DNA of 64,000 nucleotides. Source: Paraburkholderia antibiotica. Lineage in GTDB: Bacteria; Pseudomonadota; Gammaproteobacteria; Burkholderiales; Burkholderiaceae. This document shows, one piece after another, positions 27,673 to 36,738 of the stretch; position 1 is the first letter of the stretch, and each line of letters begins with the position of its first letter. The stretch spans positions 1-64,000 of the forward strand of contig NZ_JABBFZ010000011.1 of assembly GCF_012927125.1 (NCBI RefSeq), written 5' to 3'. The notes beneath the pieces were generated by a model, which searched no databases, had not been told where the DNA came from, and was given only the letters and a program-made list of their open reading frames with translations. A program made the translations under genes and the position numbers.

Positions 27673-27779
27673 GTCACAATTTATTTTCCAAACGTATGCG
27701 TTGGTATTTTTTTTCGCAAGCTCATTTCTCTCGGTTTTTTCTACCATGAAGCCACCGAATTCACCACCATGGAGCCGCG

Positions 27780-28796
27780 ATGAACCTGCAACGATTCCCC
27801 CGCTACCCGCTCACCTTCGGCCCGACGCCGATCCAGCCGCTCAAGCGCCTGAGCGAACACCTCGGCGGCAAGGTGCAGCTGTATGCGAAACGCGAGGACT
27901 GCAATAGCGGCTTCGCGTTCGGCGGCAACAAGACCCGCAAGCTCGAATATCTGATCCCCGATGCGCTCGCGCAGGGCTGCGACACACTGGTGTCGATCGG
28001 CGGCATCCAGTCGAACCAGACGCGCCAGGTCGCGGCGGTCGCCGCGCATCTGGGTCTGAAGTGCGTGCTCGTGCAGGAGAACTGGGTCAACTACTCGGAC
28101 GCGGTGTACGACCGCGTCGGCAATATCCAGATGTCGCGCATGATGGGCGCCGACGTGCGGCTCGTGCCGGACGGTTTCGACATCGGCTTTCGCAAAAGCT
28201 GGGAGGACGCGCTCGAAAGCGTGCGCGCGGCCGGCGGCAAACCGTATGCGATTCCGGCCGGCTGCTCCGATCATCCGTTGGGCGGGCTCGGTTTCGTCGG
28301 CTTCGCGGAGGAAGTGCGGCAGCAGGAGGCCGAGCTCGGCTTCCAGTTCGACTACATCGTCGTGTGTTCGGTGACGGGCAGCACGCAGGCAGGCATGATC
28401 GTCGGCTTTGCGGCGGACGGCCGCGCGGAGCGCGTGATCGGTATCGATGCATCGGCGAAACCCGCGCAAACGCGCGAGCAGATCATGCGGATCGCGAAGC
28501 ACACCGCGGAGAGCGTCGACCTCGGCCGCGACATCACTGCGCGCGACGTCGTGCTCGACGAGCGTTACGGCGGCCCGGAATACGGCCTGCCGAACGACGG
28601 CACGCTCGAAGCGATCCGCCTGTGCGCGAGGCTCGAAGGCGTGCTGACCGATCCGGTCTACGAGGGCAAATCGATGCACGGCATGATCGAGAAGGTGCGC
28701 AACGGCGAGTTTCCGGAAGGCTCGCGCGTGCTGTATGCGCACCTGGGCGGCGTGCCGGCGCTGAGCGCGTATAGCTTTATTTTCCGCGACGGCTGA
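27780..28796 (+). CDS. acdS: 1-aminocyclopropane-1-carboxylate deaminase
   Basis: A 338-residue PLP enzyme of the tryptophan-synthase-beta fold, the normal AcdS length. The residues that separate true ACC deaminase from D-cysteine desulfhydrase are present: Lys51 (PLP), Ser78, Tyr294, Glu295 and Leu322. It cleaves ACC, the ethylene precursor of plants, to ammonia and 2-oxobutyrate in the cytoplasm, and is a hallmark of plant-growth-promoting Paraburkholderia. An in-frame-looking GGAG lies 6 bp before the ATG. Regulation is probably by the divergent acdR product. Confidence 0.95.
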   Translation: MNLQRFPRYPLTFGPTPIQPLKRLSEHLGGKVQLYAKREDCNSGFAFGGNKTRKLEYLIPDALAQGCDTLVSIGGIQSNQTRQVAAVAAHLGLKCVLVQENWVNYSDAVYDRVGNIQMSRMMGADVRLVPDGFDIGFRKSWEDALESVRAAGGKPYAIPAGCSDHPLGGLGFVGFAEEVRQQEAELGFQFDYIVVCSVTGSTQAGMIVGFAADGRAERVIGIDASAKPAQTREQIMRIAKHTAESVDLGRDITARDVVLDERYGGPEYGLPNDGTLEAIRLCARLEGVLTDPVYEGKSMHGMIEKVRNGEFPEGSRVLYAHLGGVPALSAYSFIFRDG

Positions 28797-28810
28797 TGGG
28801 TATTCGGCGG

Positions 28811-28850
28811 GCTGGCCGCCCGAGCAACTTGGGCAACTTGGGCGGCTAGC
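28811..28850. terminator. Hairpin between convergent acdS and lysR
   Basis: GCTGGCCGCCC (28811-28821) and GGGCGGCTAGC (28840-28850) pair at 10 of 11 positions. The loop holds a duplicated AACTTGGGC. No long T-run follows, so a bidirectional barrier is likely but not proven. Confidence 0.5.
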
Positions 28851-28873
28851 AAATTGGGCCGCTCACCCCGCCC

Positions 28874-29761
28874 TCACCCCGCCAGCTTCCGCAGATGCTT
28901 GCGCAGAAACTCGACAAACGCCCGGATCGTCACCGAACTCTGCCGATGCTGCGGGTACACCGCATAGACACCCGTCGCCGTCGGCAGGAACGCTTCGAGC
29001 ACGGGCACCAGTTGCCCGCTCTGCAGCGCAGCAGCGACGATAAAATCAGGAAGCCGAACGATGCCGAGCCCCTCGACGGCGGCGTCGCGAATCAGATCGC
29101 CGTTATTGGCGCGCAACGGTCCGCGTACCTCGACGCTCTTCACCGCGCCGTCGATCCTGAACTCCCAGCTCACCGCGCCGCCATGGCCGTACAGCAGGCA
29201 CTCGTGCTTCGCGAGGTCGGCCGGCACGCTCGGCGTGCCGTGCCGCCGCAGATAGGCGGGACTGCAACACGCGACCATCCGCACGTCGATCAGCTTCTGC
29301 GCGATCAGCGACGAATCCGCCAGCGTGCCGATGCGAATCGCCATGTCGAAGCCCTCGCCGATCACGTCGACCGCGCGGTCGCTCAGCTCCATATCGAAGC
29401 GCACGTCGCGGTGCTCGCGCAGGAACGACGCGACGAGCGGCGACAGATGCATCATGCCGAACGACATCGGCGCACTCACGCGCAGTAGCCCGCGCGGCCC
29501 GGCGCGGCGCAGCGACATCGCCTGCTCGGCATCCTCGACCTCGCCGAGGATGCGCTTCGCGCGCTCGTAGAACTCCTGGCCGAGATCGGTCACGGCCAGC
29601 TTGCGCGTATTGCGGATCAGCAACTGCACGCCGAGCGCTTCCTCGAGCGCCATCACCCGACGGCTGACGAACTGCTTGGACAGCGACAGACGATTCGCCG
29701 CGGCGGTGAAGTTATGGGCGTCGACAGTCGCGACGAAGATGCGCATATCATCGAGCTGCAT
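28874..29761 (-). CDS. LysR-type regulator divergent from pirin
   Basis: A 295-residue LTTR starting MQLDDMRIFVATVDAHNFTA; an in-frame TTG six codons upstream is less likely because GGAGTGG sits at proper distance before the ATG. The HTH is at residues 17-40 and the effector domain follows. It belongs to the CrgA/AaeR-like subgroup that often controls adjacent pirin or quinone-related genes. It is divergent from the pirin gene across a 136-bp AT-rich gap. Confidence 0.88.
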   Translation of the reverse strand: MQLDDMRIFVATVDAHNFTAAANRLSLSKQFVSRRVMALEEALGVQLLIRNTRKLAVTDLGQEFYERAKRILGEVEDAEQAMSLRRAGPRGLLRVSAPMSFGMMHLSPLVASFLREHRDVRFDMELSDRAVDVIGEGFDMAIRIGTLADSSLIAQKLIDVRMVACCSPAYLRRHGTPSVPADLAKHECLLYGHGGAVSWEFRIDGAVKSVEVRGPLRANNGDLIRDAAVEGLGIVRLPDFIVAAALQSGQLVPVLEAFLPTATGVYAVYPQHRQSSVTIRAFVEFLRKHLRKLAG

Positions 29762-29897
29762 GCGGTTTGTCCACTCCAATGTGACAGTGTTTTCATTTTA
29801 TCATCGATTATAGCCATCTGAATTGACCTACACTGTCGTTCATGGATCGCAGCCAAACATCTGGCCCGGATCGAAGACAACATCCAAGGAGAAAAGC

Positions 29898-30623
29898 ATG
29901 CTCGAAATCAGACACGCCAACCAACGTGGCCGCGCGGAACATGGCTGGCTCAGCTCGCGTCACACGTTTTCGTTCGCGAATTACCACGATCCGAAGCAGA
30001 ACGGCTTCTCCGACCTGCTGGTGATCAACGACGACCGTGTCGCGCCCGCGCAAGGCTTCGGCAAGCATCCGCATCGCGACATGGAGATTTTTTCGTACGT
30101 GCTCGAAGGCGCGCTCGAACACAAGGACACGATGGGCACCGGCTCGGTGATCGTACCGGGCGACATCCAGTTGATGAGCGCGGGCACGGGCGTCGCGCAC
30201 AGCGAATACAACCACTCGAAGAACGAGCCGGTGCACTTCCTGCAGATCTGGATCGCGCCGGCACGGCAAGGCACGGCGCCGCGCTATCAGCAGCAGCATT
30301 TCAGCGCGAACGACAAGCGCGGCGTGTTGCGGCTCGTGCTGTCGCCGGACGCCGCGGACGGTTCGCTGCAGTTGCAGCAGGATGCGCGGGTGTATGCGGG
30401 CCTGTTCGACGGCGCCGAAACCGCACGACTCGAACTCGCCAGCGATCGCTACGCGTATGTCCACGTGGCACGCGGCACCATCACGGTGAACGGCGTCGAG
30501 CTGGGCGAAGGCGACGGCGCGCGGGTGCGCGGCGAAGAAGCGCTGACGTTCTCGCAAGGTCACGACGCGGAAGTGCTGGTGTTCGATCTGCGTAATATCG
30601 AAACCTCGGCGTTGTGGGGTTAA
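29898..30623 (+). CDS. Pirin-family protein (YhaK/quercetinase-like)
   Basis: A 241-residue bicupin. The start MLEIRHANQR has AAGGAG eight bases upstream. The N-terminal cupin carries the metal ligands in GKHPHRDMEIF (two His) and in GTGVAHSEYN (His and Glu). Bacterial pirins may show quercetin 2,3-dioxygenase activity or act as redox-responsive cytosolic proteins; the true substrate is unknown. The divergent LysR gene likely regulates it. A strong terminator follows the gene. Confidence 0.88.
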   Translation: MLEIRHANQRGRAEHGWLSSRHTFSFANYHDPKQNGFSDLLVINDDRVAPAQGFGKHPHRDMEIFSYVLEGALEHKDTMGTGSVIVPGDIQLMSAGTGVAHSEYNHSKNEPVHFLQIWIAPARQGTAPRYQQQHFSANDKRGVLRLVLSPDAADGSLQLQQDARVYAGLFDGAETARLELASDRYAYVHVARGTITVNGVELGEGDGARVRGEEALTFSQGHDAEVLVFDLRNIETSALWG

Positions 30624-30698
30624 GCAGGTCGATGAGCGGATCGAAGCGAATCGATAAGCCCGTCGAATAAACGCGTGAATCACGCGCGTTCGTAAATG

Positions 30699-30731
30699 GA
30701 AAAAGCCACCCGTATTGGGTGGCTTTTTTTA
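30699..30731. terminator. Bidirectional intrinsic terminator after pirin
   Basis: GCCACCC and GGGTGGC form a 7-bp stem with a GTATT loop, flanked by A residues on the left and T residues on the right, so the stem can extend and works on both strands. Confidence 0.9.
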
Positions 30732-30784
30732 TGCGGCGTCGCTCGCCGCATGACGCACGCTGCAAAGCAGCCCGCACCGCAAAT

Positions 30785-30811
30785 AAAAAACGGCGGCCCA
30801 CAGGCCGCCGC
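30785..30811 (-). terminator. Intrinsic terminator of ahpF
   Basis: CGGCGGCC and GGCCGCCG form a perfect 8-bp stem with a 4-nt loop; on the minus strand six T residues follow. It lies 35 bp after the ahpF stop. Confidence 0.88.
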
Positions 30812-30845
30812 TCTACCACTCACAACATCGAACTACCCGAACGCG

Positions 30846-32432
30846 TCAGACCACCGCTTCGGCGACCGTCTCGCTCTCTTCGTCCGCGCTGTTGCGGATC
30901 AGATGATCGAACGCGGAAAGCGATGCCTTCGCGCCTTCACCGACCGCGATCACGATCTGCTTGTACGGCACCGTGGTCACGTCGCCGGCGGCGAACACGC
31001 CCGGTACCGACGTCGCGCCGCGTGCATCGACGACGATCTCGCCGTGCTTCGACAACTCAATCGTGCCCTTCAGCCATTCGGTGTTCGGCACCAGACCGAT
31101 CTGCACGAACACGCCTTCGAGTTCGACCTTCTTCACTTCGCCCGACGCGAGATCCTTGTACACCAGACCGTTGACCTTCTTGCCGTCGCCGGTGATTTCG
31201 GTGGTCTGCGCCTGGGTGACGATCTTCACGTTCGGCAGGCTGCGCAGCTTGCGTTGCAGCACTTCGTCGGCACGCAGCGTGGCGCCGAATTCGAGCAGCG
31301 TCACTTCGCGCACGAGACCCGCGAGATCGATCGCCGCCTCGACGCCCGAGTTGCCGCCGCCGATCACCGCGACGCGCTTGCCCTTGAACAGCGGGCCGTC
31401 GCAGTGCGGGCAGTACGCAACACCGTGATTGCGGTATTCGCGCTCGCCCGGCACGTTGATTTCGCGCCAGCGCGCGCCGGTCGCGAGGATGATCGTCTTC
31501 GCCTTCAGCACCGCGCCGTTGGCCAGACGCACTTCGTTGATGCGGCCGGGAATCAGCGCTTCGGCGCGCTGCACGTCCATGATGTCGACGTCATAGGCCT
31601 TCACGTGCTGTTCGAGCGCGGTCGCGAACTTCGGTCCTTCGGTTTCCTGCACCGACACGAAGTTTTCGATCGCGAGCGTGTCGAGCACCTGACCGCCGAA
31701 GCGCTCGGCGACGACACCCGTTGCAATCCCCTTGCGCGCCGAGTAGATCGCCGCCGCCGCGCCCGCCGGGCCACCGCCGACGATCAGCGTGTCGAACACC
31801 GGCTTGTTCTCGAGTTCCTTCGCAGCGCGCGCACCGGCGTTGGTGTCGAGCTTCGCGAGGATTTCCTTCACGCTGCTGCGGCCCTGGCCGAACATTTCGC
31901 CGTTCAGGAACATCATCGGCACCGCCATGATCTGGCGCGCTTCGACTTCGTTCTGGAACAGCGCGCCGTCGATCGCGACGTGACGGATGCGCGGATTGAT
32001 CAGCGCCATCACGTTCAGCGCCTGCACGACTTCCGGGCAGTTCTGGCACGACAGCGAGAAATACGTTTCGAACTGATAGTCGCCGTCGAGACTGCGGATC
32101 TGTTCGATCACCGCGTCGTCGAGTTTGACCGGATGGCCACCCGTCTGCAGCAACGCGAGGACGAGCGACGTGAATTCATGACCCATCGGAATGCCGGCAA
32201 AACGGATGCCGCTTGCCTTGCCCGCCTCTCCGATCGAAAACGACGGCTTGCGCTCGTCGTCGCCGCGACGCTCGATCACCGTGACGCGCTCCGACAACGT
32301 CGCGATGTCGTTGAGCAAGGCCAGCAGTTCCTGCGACTTCGCGCTGTCGTCGACCGATGCGACGAGTTCGATAGGCCTGCTAACTTTTTCGAGGTACGTT
32401 TTCAGTTGAGTCTTGAGATTGGCGTCAAGCAT
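30846..32432 (-). CDS. ahpF: Alkyl hydroperoxide reductase subunit F
   Basis: A 528-residue flavoprotein starting MLDANLKTQL. The N-terminal double-thioredoxin-fold domain has the disulfide CQNC at residues 129-132; the thioredoxin-reductase part has FAD motif IVGGGPAGAAAA, the second redox pair in AYCPHCDGP, the NADH motif VIGGGNSGVEAA and the C-terminal FAD motif GVFAAGDVT. It passes electrons from NADH to AhpC in the cytoplasm. It lies 172 bp downstream of ahpC on the same strand. Confidence 0.95.
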   Translation of the reverse strand: MLDANLKTQLKTYLEKVSRPIELVASVDDSAKSQELLALLNDIATLSERVTVIERRGDDERKPSFSIGEAGKASGIRFAGIPMGHEFTSLVLALLQTGGHPVKLDDAVIEQIRSLDGDYQFETYFSLSCQNCPEVVQALNVMALINPRIRHVAIDGALFQNEVEARQIMAVPMMFLNGEMFGQGRSSVKEILAKLDTNAGARAAKELENKPVFDTLIVGGGPAGAAAAIYSARKGIATGVVAERFGGQVLDTLAIENFVSVQETEGPKFATALEQHVKAYDVDIMDVQRAEALIPGRINEVRLANGAVLKAKTIILATGARWREINVPGEREYRNHGVAYCPHCDGPLFKGKRVAVIGGGNSGVEAAIDLAGLVREVTLLEFGATLRADEVLQRKLRSLPNVKIVTQAQTTEITGDGKKVNGLVYKDLASGEVKKVELEGVFVQIGLVPNTEWLKGTIELSKHGEIVVDARGATSVPGVFAAGDVTTVPYKQIVIAVGEGAKASLSAFDHLIRNSADEESETVAEAVV

Positions 32433-32604
32433 GGCGTTGCGATTCCGTGACGAGGGGTGTGGAGTTCCCGGCCCCGCATGCGTCAGATACAACGTGTGCG
32501 GCCCGGGGACGCGCGACGCGCCGTAGCGGCGGTTCGCGCGGTGATGCGCCGGGAAGAATCCCGGCCAGATGCAGACTACGAATGCAGCCTGAGCTGCACG
32601 AACC

Positions 32605-33168
32605 TTAGATCTTGCCGATCAGGTCCAGCGACGGGGTCAGCGTTTCTGCGCCCGGCGTCCACTTGGCGGGGCACACTTCACCCGGGTGCTTGGCGATGTA
32701 TTGCGCAGCCTGAACCTTGCGCAGCAGTTCGCCAGCGTCACGGCCGATGCCGTTGTCGTGGATTTCGCACAGCTTGATTTCGCCTTCCGGGTTGATCACG
32801 AACGTGCCGCGCAGTGCCAGACCTTCTTCTTCGATCAGCACGTCGAAGTTGCGCGAGATGGCAAGCGTCGGGTCAGCCAGCATCGGGTACTTGATCTTCT
32901 GGATCGTGTCCGACGTGTCGTGCCATGCCTTGTGCGTGAAGTGCGTGTCGGTCGACACGCTGTAGATTTCGACGCCCAGCTTCTTGAACTCGTCGTAACG
33001 ATCGGCCAGGTCGCCCAGTTCGGTCGGGCACACGAAGGTGAAGTCAGCCGGGTAGAACACGAAAACCGACCACTTGCCCTTCAGGTCTTCTTCCGTGACG
33101 GTCTTGAAATCGCCATTGACGTAAGCCTGTGCCTTGAACGGTTTGACTTGACTGTTGATGATCGGCAT
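32605..33168 (-). CDS. ahpC: Alkyl hydroperoxide reductase subunit C (peroxiredoxin)
   Basis: A 187-residue typical 2-Cys peroxiredoxin. The peroxidatic Cys47 is in DFTFVCPTE and the resolving Cys166 in GEVCPAKW; length and both motifs match enterobacterial AhpC. It reduces hydrogen peroxide, organic peroxides and peroxynitrite with electrons from AhpF. The ATG is preceded by AAGAGG. A near-perfect OxyR-type site lies about 90 bp upstream. Confidence 0.95.
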   Translation of the reverse strand: MPIINSQVKPFKAQAYVNGDFKTVTEEDLKGKWSVFVFYPADFTFVCPTELGDLADRYDEFKKLGVEIYSVSTDTHFTHKAWHDTSDTIQKIKYPMLADPTLAISRNFDVLIEEEGLALRGTFVINPEGEIKLCEIHDNGIGRDAGELLRKVQAAQYIAKHPGEVCPAKWTPGAETLTPSLDLIGKI

Positions 33169-33258
33169 TTGCTGAATCCTCTTTGTGAGTGGTTGGGAAG
33201 TAGAGCGAGTATGTCAGACTACACTTAATAGGTAAAGCGGATTGTGTTAATGAGATTG

Positions 33259-33295
33259 ATAGTCTGTCACTATTTATTTTACCGGTGCAGACTAT
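33259..33295 (-). promoter_or_regulatory. OxyR-type binding site upstream of ahpC
   Basis: The sequence follows the OxyR pattern of four tetranucleotides spaced by 7 bases: ATAG (33259-33262), CTAT (33270-33273), ACCG (33281-33284, consensus ATAG) and CTAT (33292-33295). Three of the four are perfect and all spacings are exactly 7. It ends about 90 bp from the ahpC start, as at known OxyR-activated promoters. Confidence 0.75.
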
Positions 33296-33327
33296 CGAGT
33301 GTCATTGGGGGGCGTTTCAGTCCTTCT

Positions 33328-35391
33328 TCAATCCTTCAGAAGTCGCCACAACGTGGTTCGGCCGATGCCGAGTGCGCGGCTCGCGGCGGCACGATTGCCG
33401 CCTGCCTGGTCGAGGGCGCGCAGTACGTCCTCGCGGGTAGGAGTGGCACGCGGCGCCGTGCTGCCCGGCGCGGCGACTTCAGGCGGCGCGATAGCCGGAG
33501 CCACCGCAGCTGTCGCGATAGCGATCCCGAGCCGACCGAACTCGGGAAACACCGCCAGCCAGTCTGGCAACGCAGTGATGGTCGAGTTCCCTGCCAGTTC
33601 GTCGAAATTGTCCGACGGATCGTGACCGATGCCGCTGACGTAGATCACCGCGCGCACGAGCAGATTTTCCAGTTCGCGGACATTGCCCGGCCATGCGTAT
33701 TGCTCGAACAGCGGATCGAGCAACGCGAGCACCCGTGCCGACGCCGCCGCCGATACCCCGTACTGCAACGCGCTGCGTCCCAGCAGGTGCCGCGCCAGCG
33801 GCGCGATGTCGGCGCGGCGTTCGCGCAGCGGCGGCAATTTTATCTGAAGCAGATTCAATCGAAAATACAGGTCCGCGCGGAACGCGCCCTGCTCGACGAG
33901 CGCCGGCAGGTCGCGATGCGTGGCCGCGATCACGCGTACGTCGACCGGGGTCGCGCGGCTCGCGCCGAGCTTCATCACCTCGCGCTCCTGCAGCACGCGC
34001 AATAGCCGGCTTTGCAGCGCGGCCGGCATTTCGCCGATTTCATCGAGAAAGATCGTGCCGGTGTGGGCAATTTCGAACAGCCCCGGCTTGCCGCCGCGCC
34101 GCGCGCCGGTGAACGCCCCTTCCTCGTGGCCGAACAGCTCGCTTTCGATCAACCCCTCCGGCAGCGCCGCGCAGTTGAACGCGACGAACGGATTGCCGCG
34201 CCGCCGGCTCGCGTTGTGGATCCCCTGCGCAACCAGTTCCTTGCCGGTGCCGCTTTCGCCGGAGAGCAGCACGGTCGCGTCGTGCGCGGCGCCGGCGCGG
34301 GCGAGCCGGCGCACCCGCGCGAGCGCCGGCGATGCGCCGATCAGGTCATCGAGCTGATGACGCGCGACCAGATGCCTCGGCCGCTGACTCGTGCGCAGCG
34401 AGTGGTCGATCCGCTGCGCGACGAGCGCGTCCTGAGCGGTCACGACGAAACCGGCGCGCGCGCCCTGCTCGACGATTGGCACACAATTGACGATGAGCGC
34501 GCGCCCGCCGATCTGCTCGACGCGCTCGTCGACCGGCTGGTCGGCGGCACGCGCCTCGCGCAGCAGCGGCGCGAGTGCGCGGGCCACCTGCTCGGGCAGT
34601 TCGGCTGCGGCTTCGGCATCGCGCGACACTTCGCTCGCAGCCCCCAAACCTAGCAGTTCCAGCATCGCCGGATTGACGGCTTCGAGCTGGCCGGCTTCGT
34701 CGAAAGCGGCGACGCCGTCGCGTAGATGCGCGACGATCCGGTTCAGGCGCACGCGCTTCGATTCCTTCTGGCGGCTCACGCGCGCCAGTTCGACGGAGCG
34801 CTCGAACGCCTCCTCGACCGCGGCGAGCGAATACAGGAACACGCTCTCCATGCCCGCCTGCTGCGCCAGATCGCAGGCCATGCCGGCCCCGACGACCACC
34901 CGGCAGCCTTGCGCCGCGAGCTGGTCGACCGCGAGCCGCACTTCGTCGATCGAACGATACGCACGCTGTCGCAGGTCGACATTGAGCAGCGGCCCGAGGT
35001 CGGCCAGTTCGTGCGCGATCGCCTCGTGCAGCACGAGGCCGATGCGCGCGCCGGGCCACGTGGCGGTGGCACGCGTGAGCGCGCTCAGCACGTCGAAGCC
35101 GTTCACCTTGACCATCACGACCGGCACGCTGAGGTTCTCGCGCAGATACGCGCCGTTCGAACCGGCGGACAGCACGACGTCGACCGAACCCGCGTCCACA
35201 TAGGCTTGCAGCGCGGCGACCGCCGCGCCGTAGCCTTCCCGGACGGTGAAGAATTTCGCGCGCCCGGCGTAGCGCGGCGCGACCGCCTCGCAAAGCGACT
35301 GCAGCCGGCTGATACTGACGAGTGCGACGCCGGGACGGCCGGCATCGGCGGGCGCGATCGGATTCGCGACGAACGGGTTGAACGTGGACAC
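33328..35391 (-). CDS. Sigma-54 activator with PrpR N-terminal domain
   Basis: A 687-residue regulator. The start is a GTG (35391) with GAGGAGA at proper distance; the frame extends further upstream across the operator region. Residues ~20-190 are a PrpR_N sensor domain (SVDVVLSAGSNGAYLRENL), followed by a PAS-like part, the AAA+ domain with LLSGESGTGKE and an intact GAFTGA loop, and a C-terminal Fis-type HTH (GNRAAASRALGIGRTTLWRLL). PrpR senses 2-methylcitrate in enterobacteria. Here it is divergent from a single lyase gene with no prpC or prpD, so the effector may differ. Confidence 0.88.
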   Translation of the reverse strand: MSTFNPFVANPIAPADAGRPGVALVSISRLQSLCEAVAPRYAGRAKFFTVREGYGAAVAALQAYVDAGSVDVVLSAGSNGAYLRENLSVPVVMVKVNGFDVLSALTRATATWPGARIGLVLHEAIAHELADLGPLLNVDLRQRAYRSIDEVRLAVDQLAAQGCRVVVGAGMACDLAQQAGMESVFLYSLAAVEEAFERSVELARVSRQKESKRVRLNRIVAHLRDGVAAFDEAGQLEAVNPAMLELLGLGAASEVSRDAEAAAELPEQVARALAPLLREARAADQPVDERVEQIGGRALIVNCVPIVEQGARAGFVVTAQDALVAQRIDHSLRTSQRPRHLVARHQLDDLIGASPALARVRRLARAGAAHDATVLLSGESGTGKELVAQGIHNASRRRGNPFVAFNCAALPEGLIESELFGHEEGAFTGARRGGKPGLFEIAHTGTIFLDEIGEMPAALQSRLLRVLQEREVMKLGASRATPVDVRVIAATHRDLPALVEQGAFRADLYFRLNLLQIKLPPLRERRADIAPLARHLLGRSALQYGVSAAASARVLALLDPLFEQYAWPGNVRELENLLVRAVIYVSGIGHDPSDNFDELAGNSTITALPDWLAVFPEFGRLGIAIATAAVAPAIAPPEVAAPGSTAPRATPTREDVLRALDQAGGNRAAASRALGIGRTTLWRLLKD

Positions 35392-35408
35392 GGCGGCTCT
35401 CCTCGGCT

Positions 35409-35442
35409 GAAACGTTCCACGGAACGTTTCATGAAACGTTTC
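35409..35442. promoter_or_regulatory. Tandem operator palindromes for the PrpR-like activator
   Basis: GAAACGTTCC-AC-GGAACGTTTC (35409-35430) is a perfect 22-bp palindrome with 10-bp arms, and GAAACGTTTC (35433-35442) is a second perfect palindrome. They lie about 95-130 bp upstream of the -24/-12 promoter, a normal distance for an enhancer, and just before the activator's own start codon. Confidence 0.78.
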
Positions 35443-35536
35443 ACCGATTGTGCCACGAACACACACGCCGAGCCGATTGCGCGCAAGCCGTTGATCTCTT
35501 GGAATAACCGACCACCCGCGCGCGCGACACCGCCAA

Positions 35537-35552
35537 TGGCACGCTTCCTGCA
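35537..35552 (+). promoter_or_regulatory. Sigma-54 (-24/-12) promoter of the lyase gene
   Basis: TGGCACGCTTCCTGCA matches the consensus TGGCAC...TTGC with one change; GG and GC are 10 bases apart. It lies 50 bp before the lyase start codon and downstream of the operator palindromes. Confidence 0.8.
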
Positions 35553-35601
35553 AAATGACGCCCGCGCTTCACCACCGACTTTCCTTCAGGAGACCCGCAT
35601 C

Positions 35602-36486
35602 ATGACCACCACTTCCGCCACCCGCCGCGCCGCGTTCCGCGCCAAGGTCAACCAGCGTCAGGGCCTGCTCGTGCCCGGCGCGTTCAATGCGATGAGCGCG
35701 CGCGTGATCGAGGACGCCGGTTTCGAGGCGGTCTACATCACCGGCGCGGGCGTCACCAATATGTCGCTCGGGCTGCCGGACCTCGGCTTCATCGGCCTCG
35801 CGGAAGTCGCCGAGCACACCGCGCGGATCCGCGACGCGGTCGCGCTGCCGCTGATCGTCGATGCCGACACCGGCTTCGGCAACGCGCTGAACGTCCGCCA
35901 GACCGTGCGCGTGCTCGAGCGCAGCGGCGCCGACGTGATCCAGTTCGAAGACCAGGTGATGCCGAAGAAATGCGGCCACTTCTCGGGCAAGGAAGTCGTC
36001 GCGACGAGCGAGATGGTCGGCAAGATCCGCGCGGCCGTCGATGCGCGCGAAGACGCGAACCTGCAGATCATGGCGCGCACCGACGCGGCGGCGGTCCACG
36101 GCATCGAGGACGCGATCGAGCGCGGCCATCGCTTCATCGAGGCAGGCGCCGACATCCTGTTCATCGAGGCGACCGAATCATTGGCCGACATCGAGCGGCT
36201 GCCGGGGCTGTTCGACGTGCCGCAGCTGATCAACATCGTGATCGGCGGCAAGACGCCGGTGCAGTCGCGCGACGCGCTCGGCAAGCTCGGCTACGGCATC
36301 GTGCTGTACGCGAACGCGGCGCTGCAAGGCGCGGTGCTCGGCATGCAGCGCGCGCTCGGCACGCTGCAAAGCAACGGCCGCCTCGACGAGGACGCGACGA
36401 TCGTCGCGCCGTTCAGCGAGCGCCAGCGACTCGTCAACAAGCCGCTGTACGACCGGCTGGACAAGGAATACGCGGCGAAGGATTGA
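35602..36486 (+). CDS. Isocitrate lyase/PEP mutase superfamily lyase (methylisocitrate-lyase-like)
   Basis: A 294-residue TIM-barrel enzyme starting MTTTSATRRA, with CAGGAG upstream. The metal-site residues are in LIVDADTGFGN (Asp87, Asp89) and the catalytic cysteine is Cys124 in KKCGH, the lyase-type motif. It is not a close match to canonical PrpB in the first 60 residues; 2,3-dimethylmalate lyase, oxaloacetate hydrolase or a methylisocitrate lyase paralogue are all possible. The divergent PrpR-type activator and its sigma-54 promoter show dedicated control. Confidence 0.8.
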   Translation: MTTTSATRRAAFRAKVNQRQGLLVPGAFNAMSARVIEDAGFEAVYITGAGVTNMSLGLPDLGFIGLAEVAEHTARIRDAVALPLIVDADTGFGNALNVRQTVRVLERSGADVIQFEDQVMPKKCGHFSGKEVVATSEMVGKIRAAVDAREDANLQIMARTDAAAVHGIEDAIERGHRFIEAGADILFIEATESLADIERLPGLFDVPQLINIVIGGKTPVQSRDALGKLGYGIVLYANAALQGAVLGMQRALGTLQSNGRLDEDATIVAPFSERQRLVNKPLYDRLDKEYAAKD

Positions 36487-36572
36487 GCGGCGGGCGCGCA
36501 TGCGTCGTCGCTGCGACGCCGGGGTGTCGCCGCTGCCTCCCCGGTGTGTCGCCATTTATTGCGTTACGATTC

Positions 36573-36596
36573 GGGGCTGGCCCACGGGCCAGCCCC
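36573..36596 (+). terminator. Strong hairpin after the lyase gene
   Basis: GGGGCTGGCCC and GGGCCAGCCCC form a perfect 11-bp stem with a 2-nt nominal loop (the inner pairs will open). There is no T-run, so it could terminate, stabilise the upstream mRNA end or lie in the leader of the following transporter transcript. Confidence 0.5.
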
Positions 36597-36624
36597 AACG
36601 CAATCGAAAGGTAGTCGCCAGCTC

Positions 36625-36738
36625 ATGAAGTCGATCTTCTCGCGCGCATCGCGCCGGCATGTCGGTGCCGATGCCACGCCCACTCCGGTCCATTCCGCGC
36701 GCATCCCGATGCGCCGCCCCGCGGAGCTCGCCCAATGA
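36625..36738 (+). CDS. Possible 37-residue leader peptide before the DHA2 exporter
   Basis: A small ORF MKSIFSRASRRHVG... ends in TGA that overlaps the exporter start as ATGA. The product is basic and unstructured. A weak GAAAGG is 13 nt upstream, which is far. The stop-start overlap suggests translational coupling or a leader, but the product has no recognisable family and the ORF may be fortuitous. Confidence 0.3.
   Translation: MKSIFSRASRRHVGADATPTPVHSARIPMRRPAELAQ

Noticed and set aside
35602..36486. Canonical prpB
   Set aside because: The first 60 residues differ from PrpB and prpC/prpD are absent, so I give only the superfamily name.
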